Below, one piece after another: positions 25,902-35,339 of a DNA stretch of 64,000 nt. Within the stretch, counting starts at the first letter, position 1. Every line of letters starts with the position of its first letter. The notes beneath the pieces were generated by a model. It had not been told where the DNA came from. It worked only from the letters and a program-made list of their open reading frames with translations, and made no database searches. A program made the translations under genes and the position numbers. Origin of the DNA: Tranquillimonas alkanivorans (GTDB lineage Bacteria; Pseudomonadota; Alphaproteobacteria; Rhodobacterales; Rhodobacteraceae). Where the stretch lies: assembly GCF_900115595.1 (NCBI RefSeq), contig NZ_FOXA01000006.1, forward strand, positions 153,674 through 217,673, read 5' to 3'.

Positions 25902-28541
25902 ATGGTCGAAGAAGCCGAGGGTCGGGAAGGTCGGCACTATTCCGACGAGGAGCTTCAGGATCTCGTCAGCAGCACTGATTCCGGTGCGCGCGAGCCGACG
26001 AACCGCGCGGTCGCCTGGCTGATCGCGGGCACGGCTCTGGCCTGGTCGCTGTTCCAGTTGTGGATCGCGCAGCCGCAGCTGTGGTTCGGCGCCCTTCTGC
26101 CGGTGCTGAACTCGTCGCAGACGCGGCCCATCCACCTGATGTTCGCCATCTTCCTGGCGTACCTGGCCTATCCCGCGTTCAAGCGCAGCCCGCGCCATCA
26201 CGTGCCCATCGCGGACTGGGCGCTGGCGATCGTGGCGGCGTTCTGCTGCTTCTATGTCTTCTGGTTCTCGGACACGCTGGCGATGACGGCGCGCTCGGGT
26301 CTGCCCACCGACACGCAGGTGGTGATCGGATCGGTCGGCCTGATCGTCCTGCTCGAGGCGTCGCGCCGGGCGCTGGGGCCCGCGCTGACCATAGTGGGTT
26401 CGCTCTTCCTGCTTTACGCGTGGTTCGGGCAGGGCTGGCTGATCCCCAACCTGATCGAGCACGAGGGGCTGTCGTTCACCTCGCTGATCAACGCGCAGTG
26501 GCTGGACACGGCCGGGGTCTTCGGCATCCCGCTGGGGGTGTCGACCGCCTTCGTGTTCCTGTTCGTGCTTTTCGGCTCGCTGCTCGACAAGGCAGGGGCG
26601 GGCAACTACTTCATCCAGCTTGCGTTCGCGGGGCTTGGCCACCTGCGGGGCGGGCCGGCCAAGGCGGCGGTCGTGGGCTCGGCCATGACCGGCCTCATCT
26701 CGGGCTCGTCCATCGCCAACGTGGTGACCACCGGCACCTTCACCATTCCGCTTATGAAGCGCGTGGGCTTCACCAATGAGCAGGCGGGCTCGGTCGAGGT
26801 CGCGTCCTCGGTGAACGGGCAGATCATGCCGCCGGTCATGGGCGCGGCGGCGTTCCTGATGGTCGAGTTCATCGGGATCTCGTACGTGCAGGTGATCAAG
26901 CACGCCTTCATCCCGGCTGTGATCTCGTACATCGCGCTGGTGTATATCGTGCACCTCGAGGCGCTGAAGAAGAACATGCCGGCGCTTGGCGAGTCGAAGA
27001 GCTTCCTGGGCATGATCCTGAAGTTCTTCATCGGCTTCGCGGTGTTCGGCGCGCTGTTCACCGGGCTGATCTTTTTCGTGGGCCTGCTGGAGGGTGCGCT
27101 GCCCGCGCTGGCCGCGCCGATCCTGATGGTCGCGCTCGGGGCGCTGTACCTGCTCCTGGTGGCGGTCGCGGCGCGGCGGCCGGACCTGCACATGGACGAT
27201 CCCAACGACCCCGAGATCAAACTGCCGACCGTGGGCGAGGTCTATGCCACCGGCCTGCATTACATCCTGCCGATCTTCGTGCTGATCTGGTTCCTGATGG
27301 TCGAACAGCAGAGCCCGGCAAAATCGGCGTTCTATGCCGTGTCGTTCATGCTGTTCATCATCATCACGCAACGCCCGCTGAAGGCGCTTTTCCGCGGGCA
27401 GGCGAGCGAGACCGGGTCCGAGTTCGTCGGTGGCCTTTACGACCTGCGTGACGGTCTGATCGCGGGGGCGCGCAACATGATCGGCATCGGCGTCGCCACG
27501 GCCGCCGCCGGCATCATCGTGGCGACCGTCACCAAGACGCCCATCGGCACGGAACTCGCGGGCCTCGTCGAGCAGCTTTCGGGCGGCATCCTGATCCTGA
27601 TGCTGATCTTCGTCGGGCTGTTCTCGCTCATCCTTGGGATGGGGCTGCCGACCACGGCGAACTACATCGTGGTGTCGTCGCTCATGGCCTCGGTTGTGGT
27701 CAGCCTGGGCGCACAGGAAGGGCTGATCGTGCCGCTGATCGCGGCGCACCTGTTCGTGTTCTATTTCGGGATCATGGCGGACGTGACGCCGCCCGTGGGC
27801 CTGGCGAGCTTCGCCGCCGCGGCCGTGTCGGGAGGGGATCCGATCCGCACGGGCTTCACGGCGTTCTTTTACAGCCTACGCACCGTCGCGCTGCCGTTCC
27901 TATTCGTCTACAACCCCGCGCTGATCCTTTACGGCGTGGACCTGACGACGGTCTGGGGCGTGTTGCAGGCGGTGTTCATCTTCGTGGTCGCAACCTTCGC
28001 CATGCTGCTTTTCGCGGCGGCAACGCAGGGCTACTTCCTGGCGCGCTCGCGCATCTGGGAGTCGGCGGCGCTGCTGCTGGTGGCGTTCACGCTGTTCGTG
28101 CCGGGCTTCTGGCTGAACCAGATCCAGAGCCCGTTCATCAGCGTGCCCCCCGCCCAGTTCGAAGAGGCGGTGGCCGAGGCCGAGCCGGGCGAGCGGCTGC
28201 GCCTGCTAATCCGGGGCCCCGACTTCAACACCGGCGACATGACCGAGACGACGCTGGTCATGGAGATCGAAGAGGGCACCGCGCAGGAGCGGATCGACGC
28301 TTCGGGCCTGTTGCTCTGGACGGACGAGGACACGGTGCGCATGGACGAGCCGATGTTCGGCACCACCACGGCCGAGAAGCTGGCGAACTTCGACTTCTAT
28401 GCCGAAGATCCGGTCGAGTTGGCGCAGGTGCTCTCGCCGCGCGACCGGCTGCCGAAACAGGTCTTCTATATTCCGGCGCTACTGCTTTTGGGGCTGGTGA
28501 TCCTGCTTCAACGGCGGCGTCAGACGGTGCCGGCCTTCTGA
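25902..28541 (+). CDS. TRAP transporter fused permease (DctQM type, TAXI system)
   Basis: An 879-residue inner-membrane protein with at least 16 hydrophobic segments. The start at 25902 follows the hairpin; an earlier frame is non-coding. The small-permease equivalent lies in the first third (from about residue 45), then the DctM domain with GSAMTGLISGSSIANVVTTG, the motif NGQIMPPVMGAAAFLM, and LILGMGLPTTANYIV. The last 130 residues are a soluble, acidic DUF3394-like extension followed by a final helix. It drives sodium-dependent uptake of the ligand caught by the upstream binding protein. Confidence 0.93.
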   Translation: MVEEAEGREGRHYSDEELQDLVSSTDSGAREPTNRAVAWLIAGTALAWSLFQLWIAQPQLWFGALLPVLNSSQTRPIHLMFAIFLAYLAYPAFKRSPRHHVPIADWALAIVAAFCCFYVFWFSDTLAMTARSGLPTDTQVVIGSVGLIVLLEASRRALGPALTIVGSLFLLYAWFGQGWLIPNLIEHEGLSFTSLINAQWLDTAGVFGIPLGVSTAFVFLFVLFGSLLDKAGAGNYFIQLAFAGLGHLRGGPAKAAVVGSAMTGLISGSSIANVVTTGTFTIPLMKRVGFTNEQAGSVEVASSVNGQIMPPVMGAAAFLMVEFIGISYVQVIKHAFIPAVISYIALVYIVHLEALKKNMPALGESKSFLGMILKFFIGFAVFGALFTGLIFFVGLLEGALPALAAPILMVALGALYLLLVAVAARRPDLHMDDPNDPEIKLPTVGEVYATGLHYILPIFVLIWFLMVEQQSPAKSAFYAVSFMLFIIITQRPLKALFRGQASETGSEFVGGLYDLRDGLIAGARNMIGIGVATAAAGIIVATVTKTPIGTELAGLVEQLSGGILILMLIFVGLFSLILGMGLPTTANYIVVSSLMASVVVSLGAQEGLIVPLIAAHLFVFYFGIMADVTPPVGLASFAAAAVSGGDPIRTGFTAFFYSLRTVALPFLFVYNPALILYGVDLTTVWGVLQAVFIFVVATFAMLLFAAATQGYFLARSRIWESAALLLVAFTLFVPGFWLNQIQSPFISVPPAQFEEAVAEAEPGERLRLLIRGPDFNTGDMTETTLVMEIEEGTAQERIDASGLLLWTDEDTVRMDEPMFGTTTAEKLANFDFYAEDPVELAQVLSPRDRLPKQVFYIPALLLLGLVILLQRRRQTVPAF

Positions 28542-28553
28542 GGGGAACGCGCT

Positions 28554-28997
28554 ATGTTCGATACCATCCTCCTGCCCATCGACCTGTCGAAAGAAGCGAG
28601 CTGGTCCAAGGCGCTGCCAGCGGCGCTGCGGATGATGGAGCCCGGCAAGGGCGTGCTGCACGTGGCGACGGTGGTGCCCGATTACGGCATGTCCATCGTC
28701 GGCGGGTACTTCGACAGCAAGCACGAAGAGCGGCTGCTTCACGAGGTCGGGCAGACGCTGGGTGAATGGCTGGAGACACATGTGGGCGAGAAGGTCGAGG
28801 CACACCCTCACGTCCTGCACGGCCGGGTCTATGACGAGATCATCTCGGCCGCGAACCGACTGGGAGTGGACGCCATCGTCATGGCCTCGCACGATCCGGC
28901 GTTGAGCGATTACCTGATTGGCCCGAACGCCGCGCGGGTGGTGCGCCATGCGCGGCAATCGGTCTTCGTGGTGCGGGACGGGCACGGGCCGGCTTAG
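28554..28997 (+). CDS. universal stress protein (UspA family)
   Basis: A 147-residue UspA-fold protein 12 bases behind the TRAP permease. It begins MFDTILLPIDLSKEA and ends with ALSDYLIGPNAARVVRHARQSVFVVRD, matching the nucleotide-binding G-x2-G-x9 region only loosely (the first glycines are partly replaced), so ATP binding is uncertain. UspA proteins are regularly found behind TRAP transporters (as TeaD is behind the ectoine TRAP system), where they modulate transport activity. That function is inferred here from position. Confidence 0.88.
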   Translation: MFDTILLPIDLSKEASWSKALPAALRMMEPGKGVLHVATVVPDYGMSIVGGYFDSKHEERLLHEVGQTLGEWLETHVGEKVEAHPHVLHGRVYDEIISAANRLGVDAIVMASHDPALSDYLIGPNAARVVRHARQSVFVVRDGHGPA

Positions 28998-29159
28998 CGT
29001 CAGACCGGATGTATACCGACGGCGGGTGGGGTTCTTCCTGATCGCGCTGTTCCGCCTGATCGCGTCGCTCTATTGCGTTTCCACGCCGCTCCGCTAGTTT
29101 TCCGCTGTATACAATTCTGCCCGCGACGCCGGGCGGGGCACTGACGGAGTGGACTCCCA

Positions 29160-30008
29160 ATGACCGACTGGACGCTTACCCTGAGCTGCGACAACCGGCC
29201 CGGCATCGTGGCCGCCGTGGCGAGCCGCCTGGCCGATGCGGGCGGCGACATCACCGAGGCCGCGCAGTTCGACGACCCCGAGACCGGGCGCTTTTTCATG
29301 CGCGTGGCCTTCCGGCTGGACGGCGACATCGGCGCGTTCCGGGCCCCGTTCGAGGATGTCGCCGGGCGCTTCGGCTTCGACTGGTCACTGCGCGAGAATG
29401 GGCGTCCGCGCAAGGTGCTGATCCTGGTGTCGAAGTTCGATCACTGCATGGGCGACCTGCTTTACCGCATGCGCATCGGCGAGTTGAACATGGAGTGCGT
29501 CGGCATCGTGTCGAACCACCCCAGCGACGCGTTGAACCTCACGCTGCACGAGAACTTGCCGTACCACCACTTCCCGATCACCAAGGACACGAAGGCCGAG
29601 CAGGAGGCGCGGATCAAGCAGGTTATCGAGGAGACGGGCGCCGAGCTGGTCGTGCTTGCGCGCTACATGCAGATCCTGTCGGACGATTTCTCGCGCTACC
29701 TGTCGGGGCGCTGCATCAACATCCACCATTCGTTCCTGCCGGGGTTCAAGGGCGCGAAGCCCTATCACCAGGCGCACGAGCGCGGCGTGAAGATGATCGG
29801 GGCGACGGCGCACTTCGTGACGGGCGATCTGGACGAGGGCCCGATCATCGCGCAGGACGTCGAACACGTTAGCCACCGCGACGCGCCCGAGGACCTGGTG
29901 CAGAAGGGTCGCGATATCGAACGTCGGGTGCTGGCCCGCGCGGTGCGGAATTACCTCGAGGACCGGGTACTGCTGAACGGCGCGAAAACCGTCGTTTTCG
30001 AGCGTTAG
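29160..30008 (+). CDS. purU: formyltetrahydrofolate deformylase
   Basis: A 282-residue cytosolic enzyme that hydrolyses 10-formyltetrahydrofolate to formate and tetrahydrofolate. An N-terminal ACT domain (TLSCDNRPGIVAAVASRLADAGG) senses amino acids. The formyltransferase-like catalytic part has ISNHPSD-like VSNHPSDAL, the active-site INIHHSFLPGFKGAKPY, and GATAHFVTGDLDEGPII with the catalytic aspartate. The formate made could feed the formate dehydrogenase encoded at 51-56 kb. The gene is isolated, with 160 bases of upstream DNA carrying a TGTATACA palindrome (29106-29113). Confidence 0.95.
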   Translation: MTDWTLTLSCDNRPGIVAAVASRLADAGGDITEAAQFDDPETGRFFMRVAFRLDGDIGAFRAPFEDVAGRFGFDWSLRENGRPRKVLILVSKFDHCMGDLLYRMRIGELNMECVGIVSNHPSDALNLTLHENLPYHHFPITKDTKAEQEARIKQVIEETGAELVVLARYMQILSDDFSRYLSGRCINIHHSFLPGFKGAKPYHQAHERGVKMIGATAHFVTGDLDEGPIIAQDVEHVSHRDAPEDLVQKGRDIERRVLARAVRNYLEDRVLLNGAKTVVFER

Positions 30009-30009
30009 A

Positions 30010-30034
30010 GGCGGGGCGCGTCCTGCGCCCCGCC
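30010..30034. terminator. GC hairpin between convergent genes
   Basis: GGCGGGGCGC/GCGCCCCGCC with a GTCCT loop, placed exactly between the stops of purU and the convergent FAH gene. There is no T-run; it is likely a bidirectional RNA 3' end. Confidence 0.6.
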
Positions 30035-30042
30035 CGCATCCG

Positions 30043-30888
30043 TCACGTCGCGGCGACGGCTTCCTGTTTCTGGACGCCCAGGCCCTCGACCTCGAGCTCC
30101 ATCGTGTCGCCGGGCTTGAGGAAGCGCTGCGGCTTCATGCCGAGGCCCACGCCCGAGGGCGTACCGGTGGCGATGACGTCGCCGGGCATCAGCTTCATGA
30201 ACTGCGACATGTACGAGACGATCTGCGCGACGCCGAAGATCATGTCCGACGTGTCGCTGTCCTGTACCGTCTCGCCATTGAGCTTCAGCCACAGGCGCAG
30301 CTTCTGCGGATCCGGCACCTCGTCGGCGGTGACGAGGTATGGGCCGACGGGGCCGAAGGTGGGGGCGGACTTGCCCTTGATCCACTGGCCGCCGCGCTCG
30401 GCCTGGAAGGCGCGCTCGGAGACGTCGTTGATCGTGCAGTAGCCGGCCACGTGATCGAGCGCGTCGGCCTCCGAGACATACAGCGTCTCGCGCCCGATGA
30501 CGACGCCGAGCTCGACCTCCCAGTCGGTCTTCTCGGACGCGCGCGGGATCTCGACGGGGTCGAAGGGGCCGGAGAGCGACGACGTGGCCTTCGAGAACAG
30601 GATCGGCTCGGCCGGCGGCGTCGCGCCGGTTTCGGCGGCGTGCTTGGCGTAGTTCAGGCCGATGCAGAAGAAGTTGCCGACCGAGGCCAGGCACGACCCG
30701 ATGCGCCCCGGCTCGTCGACCAGCGGCAGGCTGTCGGGGTCGACGTCGCGCAGGCGGGCGAGCGCATCGACCGAAATCGCGGCGCCCGCGAAGTCGTCGG
30801 TCTTGCCGCTCAGGTCGCGCACGCGTCCCTCGGCGTCCAGAAGGCCGGGCTTTTCCTGTCCCTTCGGCCCGTAGCGTAGCAGTTTCAT
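30043..30888 (-). CDS. fumarylacetoacetate hydrolase-family protein
   Basis: A 281-residue FAH-family hydrolase. The metal-binding acidic residues appear in DWEVELGVVIGRE and TINDVSER, preceded by the hallmark GLNYAKHA and followed by KGKSAPTFGPVGPYL and TGTPSGVGLGM. This branch hydrolyses 2,4-diketo-3-deoxy sugar acids (for example the fuconate intermediate) to pyruvate and a hydroxyacid. The SDR at 37797 and the UxaA dehydratase at 35340 would supply such a diketo acid. Its start overlaps the stop of the GntR regulator gene (ATGA), so both are made together from the regulator's promoter. Confidence 0.88.
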   Translation of the reverse strand: MKLLRYGPKGQEKPGLLDAEGRVRDLSGKTDDFAGAAISVDALARLRDVDPDSLPLVDEPGRIGSCLASVGNFFCIGLNYAKHAAETGATPPAEPILFSKATSSLSGPFDPVEIPRASEKTDWEVELGVVIGRETLYVSEADALDHVAGYCTINDVSERAFQAERGGQWIKGKSAPTFGPVGPYLVTADEVPDPQKLRLWLKLNGETVQDSDTSDMIFGVAQIVSYMSQFMKLMPGDVIATGTPSGVGLGMKPQRFLKPGDTMELEVEGLGVQKQEAVAAT

Positions 30889-31586
30889 CCGGTGTCCCTC
30901 GCTTCTTGCTGCATTGTGTCCTGCGCGGCGGCGTCCTCGGCCTCGCGCTTCTGAAAAACGTCGGAGATGTTCGCGACCAGGTGGTAGAGGTGCGACTGGA
31001 TGGTGCCGGCGACCTGCTCGACGTCACGCGCCTCGAGCCCCTCGACGATGGCGCCGTGCTGGCGCAGCACGCGGTCGCGGCTGCGGCGGCGGCTGGCTGA
31101 AAGATAGCGCGCGCGCCAGAGCCGGGCGAGATAACCCGCATGCGTCTCTTCCAGCGACGGGTTATGGGAGGCGCGGGCGATGGCGCGGTGAAAGCTCATG
31201 TCGATCTCGAACAGGTCGACAGGCTCCATGCTGTCGAATTCGCGCGCCATTCGTTCGTGGATCGCGCGGATGGCCGCGATTTCGTCCGAGGTCGCCGCGC
31301 GGCAGGCGAGTTCGCCCGACAGTACCTCGAGCGCGCTCATCACCTCGAGATCGTCGGTCACTTCCTTCAGCGACGGGTCGGCAACGATCGGACTGCGCGC
31401 GGGCCGCAGGATCACCAGCCCTTCGCGCGCGAGGATGCGGATCGCCTCGCGCATCGGCGTGCGGCTGACGCCGAGCTCGGCCGCGTTGTCGCGTTCCTTC
31501 ACCGTCGAGCCGGGCGGCAGCTTTCCCCTGAGGATATCCCTGCGCAGCCGGTCAGCGATCTGTTCCGGCAGCGTCTTGTCCGCCAT
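30885..31586 (-). CDS. GntR/FCD-family transcriptional regulator
   Basis: A 233-residue repressor. The winged helix (about 8-75) contains ERDNAAELGVSRTPMREAIRILAREGLV. The FCD ligand domain shows the expected metal-binding Asp/His set in IDMSFHRAIARASHN, RQHGAIVEGLEARD and QSHLYHLVAN. FCD regulators sense carboxylates or sugar acids and bind short palindromes. The four TGGTATACCA sites at 31641, 31697, 40512 and 40530 fit this size, which makes the gene the likely controller of both divergent units and of its own expression. Confidence 0.9.
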   Translation of the reverse strand: MADKTLPEQIADRLRRDILRGKLPPGSTVKERDNAAELGVSRTPMREAIRILAREGLVILRPARSPIVADPSLKEVTDDLEVMSALEVLSGELACRAATSDEIAAIRAIHERMAREFDSMEPVDLFEIDMSFHRAIARASHNPSLEETHAGYLARLWRARYLSASRRRSRDRVLRQHGAIVEGLEARDVEQVAGTIQSHLYHLVANISDVFQKREAEDAAAQDTMQQEARDTG

Positions 31587-31640
31587 TGTCCTTCGCCTTT
31601 CTGCCCACGAGCCAGGCGGCCGCGGACGAATTTCGAAATC

Positions 31641-31709
31641 TGGTATACCAAAATCGATTGCATGTCGAGACCGGTCTGGTTAGCGTGCCCGGCGAATGGT
31701 ATACCATTC
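31641..31709. promoter_or_regulatory. two TGGTATACCA operators between regulator and TRAP operon
   Basis: One perfect 10-base palindrome lies at 31641-31650. The second, at 31697-31706, extends to the perfect 16-base palindrome GAATGGTATACCATTC (31694-31709). They are 56 bases apart in the divergent gap between the GntR gene (starts at 31586) and dctP (starts at 31767), so one repressor could control both sides, possibly by looping. Confidence 0.82.
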
Positions 31710-31766
31710 CTCGCCGGGGCCCACCCGGCACCGCAAGACCAACGGGACGTCACAGGGAGGAAACCA

Positions 31767-32786
31767 ATGACGTTGAAGACCTATCTTTCGGGCGCCGCCG
31801 CGGCCGCGCTGCTCGCCGCGCCCGCGCTCGCTCAGGAAACGACCCTGCGCATCCAGACGCACTATGCCCCCGAAACCGTGTCCGGGCAGCTCGCGCAGCA
31901 GTTCGTGGACGACGTCGAAACCATGTCGGGCGGCGACATCGACATCGAGATGTTCTTCTCGTCCTCGGTCGTCGACACCGTCGAGACCTTCGACGCCGCC
32001 GCCAGCGGCATCCTCGACTGCGACATGACGGGCGGCGCCTATCAGACCGGCAAGAACCCGGCCTTCCAGTTCGTCGGCGACATCATGGGCGGCTACGACA
32101 CCCCGTGGCAGCAATACGCATGGCTGTACAACGGTGGCTTCGACGCGGCGGACGAGCTGTACAACACGTTCGACATGAAGCTCGTGGGCTGGTGGATCTA
32201 CGGCCAAGAGGCGCTGGCCTCGACCAAGCCGCTCGCCGGACCTGAAGATCTGAAGAATTTCAAGTTCCGCTCGCCCCCGGGGATGGAGACCGAGATCTTC
32301 GCGAACCTCGGCGCTTCGCCGATCGTGATGGATTTCACCGAGGTCTTCACCGCGCTCGAGACCGGCATCATCGAGGGCGCCGACGCGTCCGGCCTGGCCA
32401 ACAACCAGGGCATGGGCCTTTACGACATCGCCGGGCACGCGACGTTCCCGGGCTTCCACTCGATGCCGTCGGACCACCTGGCCTGCCGCCTGGACGTGTG
32501 GGAAGGGCTGTCGGACCAGCACAAGCGCATTATCGACACGGCGATGCAGAAGCTGGCCTTCCAGACCGCTCTGACTTTCGAGGTTGCCAACAACGAGGCC
32601 GCCGCCGAGCTGCGCGAGCAGGGCATCACCCTGCACGACTGGTCGGCCGAGGACCGTGCCACCTTCCGCGAGGCCGCTCAGGCGTCCTGGCAGGAGTGGG
32701 CACAGAAGACCCCCGAGGCCGCGGCGCTGGTCGAAAGCCACACCGACTTCATGACCCAGCTGGGCCTGATCTCGGGCGGCGAATGA
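31767..32786 (+). CDS. dctP: TRAP solute-binding protein, DctP family
   Basis: A 339-residue periplasmic binding protein. The start at 31767 follows GGGAGG and gives a signal peptide MTLKTYLSGAAAAALLAAPALA. The mature part reads TTLRIQTHYAPETVSG, then DIDIEMFFSSSVVDTVETFDAAASGILDCDM, and the family arginine in LKNFKFRSPPGMETEIF that binds the carboxylate of the ligand. It is closest in pattern to DctP proteins for larger organic or sugar acids. It opens the catabolic operon and lies just behind two operators. Confidence 0.94.
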   Translation: MTLKTYLSGAAAAALLAAPALAQETTLRIQTHYAPETVSGQLAQQFVDDVETMSGGDIDIEMFFSSSVVDTVETFDAAASGILDCDMTGGAYQTGKNPAFQFVGDIMGGYDTPWQQYAWLYNGGFDAADELYNTFDMKLVGWWIYGQEALASTKPLAGPEDLKNFKFRSPPGMETEIFANLGASPIVMDFTEVFTALETGIIEGADASGLANNQGMGLYDIAGHATFPGFHSMPSDHLACRLDVWEGLSDQHKRIIDTAMQKLAFQTALTFEVANNEAAAELREQGITLHDWSAEDRATFREAAQASWQEWAQKTPEAAALVESHTDFMTQLGLISGGE

Positions 32787-32814
32787 TCCCGGACGCCGCT
32801 TCGGCATGACGGAC

Positions 32815-32836
32815 GGGCCCCGGAGTTCCGGGGCCC
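32815..32836 (+). terminator. hairpin behind dctP
   Basis: GGGCCCCGGA/TCCGGGGCCC form ten base pairs with almost no loop, followed by ATTT. It lies between the binding-protein stop and the small permease start and probably gives the binding protein a higher mRNA level than the permeases. Confidence 0.65.
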
Positions 32837-32874
32837 ATTTACAAGAAGACGCACCCACAACGGGAGGGGCCGCC

Positions 32875-33675
32875 GTGGTGCAACAATCCGGTACGCTCAT
32901 GCGCAGTCTCTGGCCGGCGGTTTTCATCGCCTGCGCGGCCTGGCTGGTTTGGTATTTCCCCCGCTTCATCCTTCTGGCGGGGCTTGGTAACGATAACCTC
33001 AACTCGAGTTACGAGACGGCGGGTATCGTCGACCTCGCGGTCCTTGCCGGCGCCGTGGTTGCGCTGGTGCTGGGCGTTCGTGCGGCCGCGCCCACTTCGG
33101 GAGAGGGCGTGATCGAGAACGGCTTCGACAAGCTGAGCCTGTTCCTTGCACGGGTCTCGATGCTGCTCATCGTGATCCTCGTCGGCGTGATGTTCTACGA
33201 GGTGATCGTGCGCTACGTGTTCGAGGCGCCGACACTTTGGGCCAACGAGCTGAGCCTGTGGATGGCGGGCTTCATCTTCCTGCTCGCCGGGCTGTACGCC
33301 ATGCAGCAGCGCAGCCACATCCGCATCTATCTGCTCTACGACGTCATGCCGCGCTGGCTTCAGCGGCTGTGCGACGTCGTCTCGACTGCGCTGATCTCGG
33401 TCTTCGCCATCGCGATGATCTGGGGCGGCTACAAGGAGGCGCACGACAAGTTCCTGCGCTGGGAGACCTTCGGCACCGCCTTCGACCCGCCAATCCCGGC
33501 GACGATGAAGCCAATGGTCCTGATCGTCATCTCGCTGGTCGCGATACAGGCGATCGTCAACCTGATCACGGACTGGAACAAGCAGGCTGAAACCCACGCC
33601 GTCGTGGACGAAGGAGAAATCGAGGAAATGATCGAGCACGCCCGCCACCAGCACGAAGCCGGAAGGCACGACTGA
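32875..33675 (+). CDS. dctQ: TRAP small permease, DctQ family
   Basis: A 266-residue membrane protein. The GTG at 32875 is preferred because GGGAGG (32862-32867) precedes it at normal spacing; a longer frame would run through the hairpin. Two extra N-terminal membrane segments precede the usual four-helix DctQ core (RVSMLLIVILVGVMFYEVIVRYVF, then LWMAGFIFLLAGLYAM and two more). The charged C-terminus ends in a His-rich tail. The stop shares a base with the DctM start (TGATG), so the two permease subunits are coupled. Confidence 0.88.
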   Translation: MVQQSGTLMRSLWPAVFIACAAWLVWYFPRFILLAGLGNDNLNSSYETAGIVDLAVLAGAVVALVLGVRAAAPTSGEGVIENGFDKLSLFLARVSMLLIVILVGVMFYEVIVRYVFEAPTLWANELSLWMAGFIFLLAGLYAMQQRSHIRIYLLYDVMPRWLQRLCDVVSTALISVFAIAMIWGGYKEAHDKFLRWETFGTAFDPPIPATMKPMVLIVISLVAIQAIVNLITDWNKQAETHAVVDEGEIEEMIEHARHQHEAGRHD

Positions 33676-35267
33676 TGGATATCGGAACGATTTCTTGGGT
33701 GCTCCTGCTGGCGATGCTCGTCCTGCTCGCCATCGGGATGCCGCTTGGCTTCGCCTCGGCGGTGCTGGCCGTCCTCGTGATGGTGATGAAGTTCGGGCCC
33801 GACCTTCTGTTCGGGACCTTCGGGACCGGGCCGCTGGCGATCCTGGGCCAGCGGATCTACGGGTTGTTGACGGACTACGTCCTCATATCCATCCCGTTGT
33901 TCATCTTCATGGCCAATCTGCTCGAACGATCGGGCATCGCGGCCGAGATGTACAACTCGCTCAACGTCTGGCTCAGCCGGACCCGCGGCGGCATTGCCAT
34001 CGTCACCTCGATCATGGCCGTCATCATGGCCGCAATGTCGGGCATCATCGGGGGCGAGGTCGTGCTGCTGGGCTTGATCGCGCTGCCGCAGATGCTGCGG
34101 CTGGGCTACAACCAGAACCTCGCCATCGGGACCATCTGCGCCAGCGGCTCGCTGGGCACGATGATCCCGCCGTCGATCGTGCTGATCATCTATGGCCTGA
34201 TCACCGAGACCTCGATCAAGGCGCTGTTCACCGCGAGCTTCCTGCCGGGCTTCATCCTGGCGTCCTTCTTCATCATCTACATCATCGTGCGCACGCAGCT
34301 TAACCCGTCGCTCGCCCCGCTTCCCGAGCGGCAGCCGGGCGAACCGGTGGGACGCGAGAAGGGTCTGCTGTTCGCATCGTTCCTGACGACCGTGGCGGCC
34401 GGCTTCTGTGCGGCGCTGTTCCTGCGCGCGCTGTTCTTCACGCTGACGGGGCAGAACGTGGCCGTCGAGGGGCTCGATCCGCCGACCTTCGGCACGACGG
34501 GCTACATGTACGGCTTCGGCATCGCCGTGCTCGTCGCGCTGGCGCTGATCTTCTTCGCCTTCGGCACCGACCGGTTCAAGCAGGGCTGGAACATGGGCAA
34601 GGGTCTTGTCGGCCCGATGGTGGTCATCGGTGTCGTCCTGGGCTCGATCTATGGCGGCATCACTGGCATCACCGAGGCCGCCGGCATGGGCGTCATCGCG
34701 GTTGGCGTGATCGCCGCGCTGCGGGGCGAGATGTCGTTCCACCTGCTGTGGGAGGCACTCAAGCGCACGATCAAGTCCACCGGCACAATCATCTGGGTGA
34801 CCATCGGCGCTACGGCGCTGGCCGGGGCCTACACCATCGCGGGCGGCCCGACCTTCATCGCCTCGTCGATCGTGGGCAGCGATCTGCCGACCATGGGCAT
34901 CATCCTCATCATGATGCTGATCTTCCTGATCCTTGGCGCGTTCATGGACTGGGTCGGCATCGTGCTGCTGGTCATCCCGGTGTTCCTGCCGATCGTGCTG
35001 CGCCTGCCCATCGAGGAGATCGGCCTGTTCGGCACGCTCGACCCAAGCCACGTGGCGATCTGGTTCGGCGTGGTGTTCTGCATGAACATGCAGGTCAGCT
35101 TCCTGTCGCCGCCGTTCGGCCCCGCGGCCTTCTACCTGAAGTCCGTGGCCCCGCCGCACATCGCGCTGACCGACATCTTCAAGGGCTTCCTGCCGTTTAT
35201 CGCGATCCAGATCCTGGCGCTGTCGCTCCTGCTGATCTGGCCGCCCCTCGTTTCGGTCTTCCTCTGA
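33675..35267 (+). CDS. dctM: TRAP large permease, DctM family
   Basis: A 530-residue inner-membrane subunit with about 12-13 segments. It has the DctM landmarks PLFIFMANLLERSGIAAEMY, MSGIIGGEVVLLGLIALP, ICASGSLGTMIPPSIVLIIYG, GMGVIAVGVIAALRGE and FGVVFCMNMQVSFLSPPFGPAAFYLKSV. The insertion at about 210-290, with two long hydrophobic stretches, makes it longer than the common 430-residue form, matching the longer DctM subclass used for larger acids. It carries out the sodium-coupled step with DctQ. Confidence 0.94.
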   Translation: MDIGTISWVLLLAMLVLLAIGMPLGFASAVLAVLVMVMKFGPDLLFGTFGTGPLAILGQRIYGLLTDYVLISIPLFIFMANLLERSGIAAEMYNSLNVWLSRTRGGIAIVTSIMAVIMAAMSGIIGGEVVLLGLIALPQMLRLGYNQNLAIGTICASGSLGTMIPPSIVLIIYGLITETSIKALFTASFLPGFILASFFIIYIIVRTQLNPSLAPLPERQPGEPVGREKGLLFASFLTTVAAGFCAALFLRALFFTLTGQNVAVEGLDPPTFGTTGYMYGFGIAVLVALALIFFAFGTDRFKQGWNMGKGLVGPMVVIGVVLGSIYGGITGITEAAGMGVIAVGVIAALRGEMSFHLLWEALKRTIKSTGTIIWVTIGATALAGAYTIAGGPTFIASSIVGSDLPTMGIILIMMLIFLILGAFMDWVGIVLLVIPVFLPIVLRLPIEEIGLFGTLDPSHVAIWFGVVFCMNMQVSFLSPPFGPAAFYLKSVAPPHIALTDIFKGFLPFIAIQILALSLLLIWPPLVSVFL

Positions 35268-35292
35268 TCGGGCGCGGGTGAAACAACTCGGG

Positions 35293-35313
35293 CCGGGGCG
35301 GTGGTCGCCCCGG
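35293..35313 (+). terminator. hairpin behind dctM
   Basis: CCGGGGCG/CGCCCCGG around GTGGT in the 72-base gap before the dehydratase gene. It has no T-run. It may separate transporter and enzyme messages. Confidence 0.55.
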
Positions 35314-35339
35314 TCCCCCACATTCGAAGGACTTGTTCC

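Noticed and set aside
29106..29113. TGTATACA palindrome upstream of purU as another operator of the GntR/FCD regulator
   Set aside because: The core differs (GT...AC instead of GG...CC) and no second copy is present. An independent site or a promoter element is as likely.
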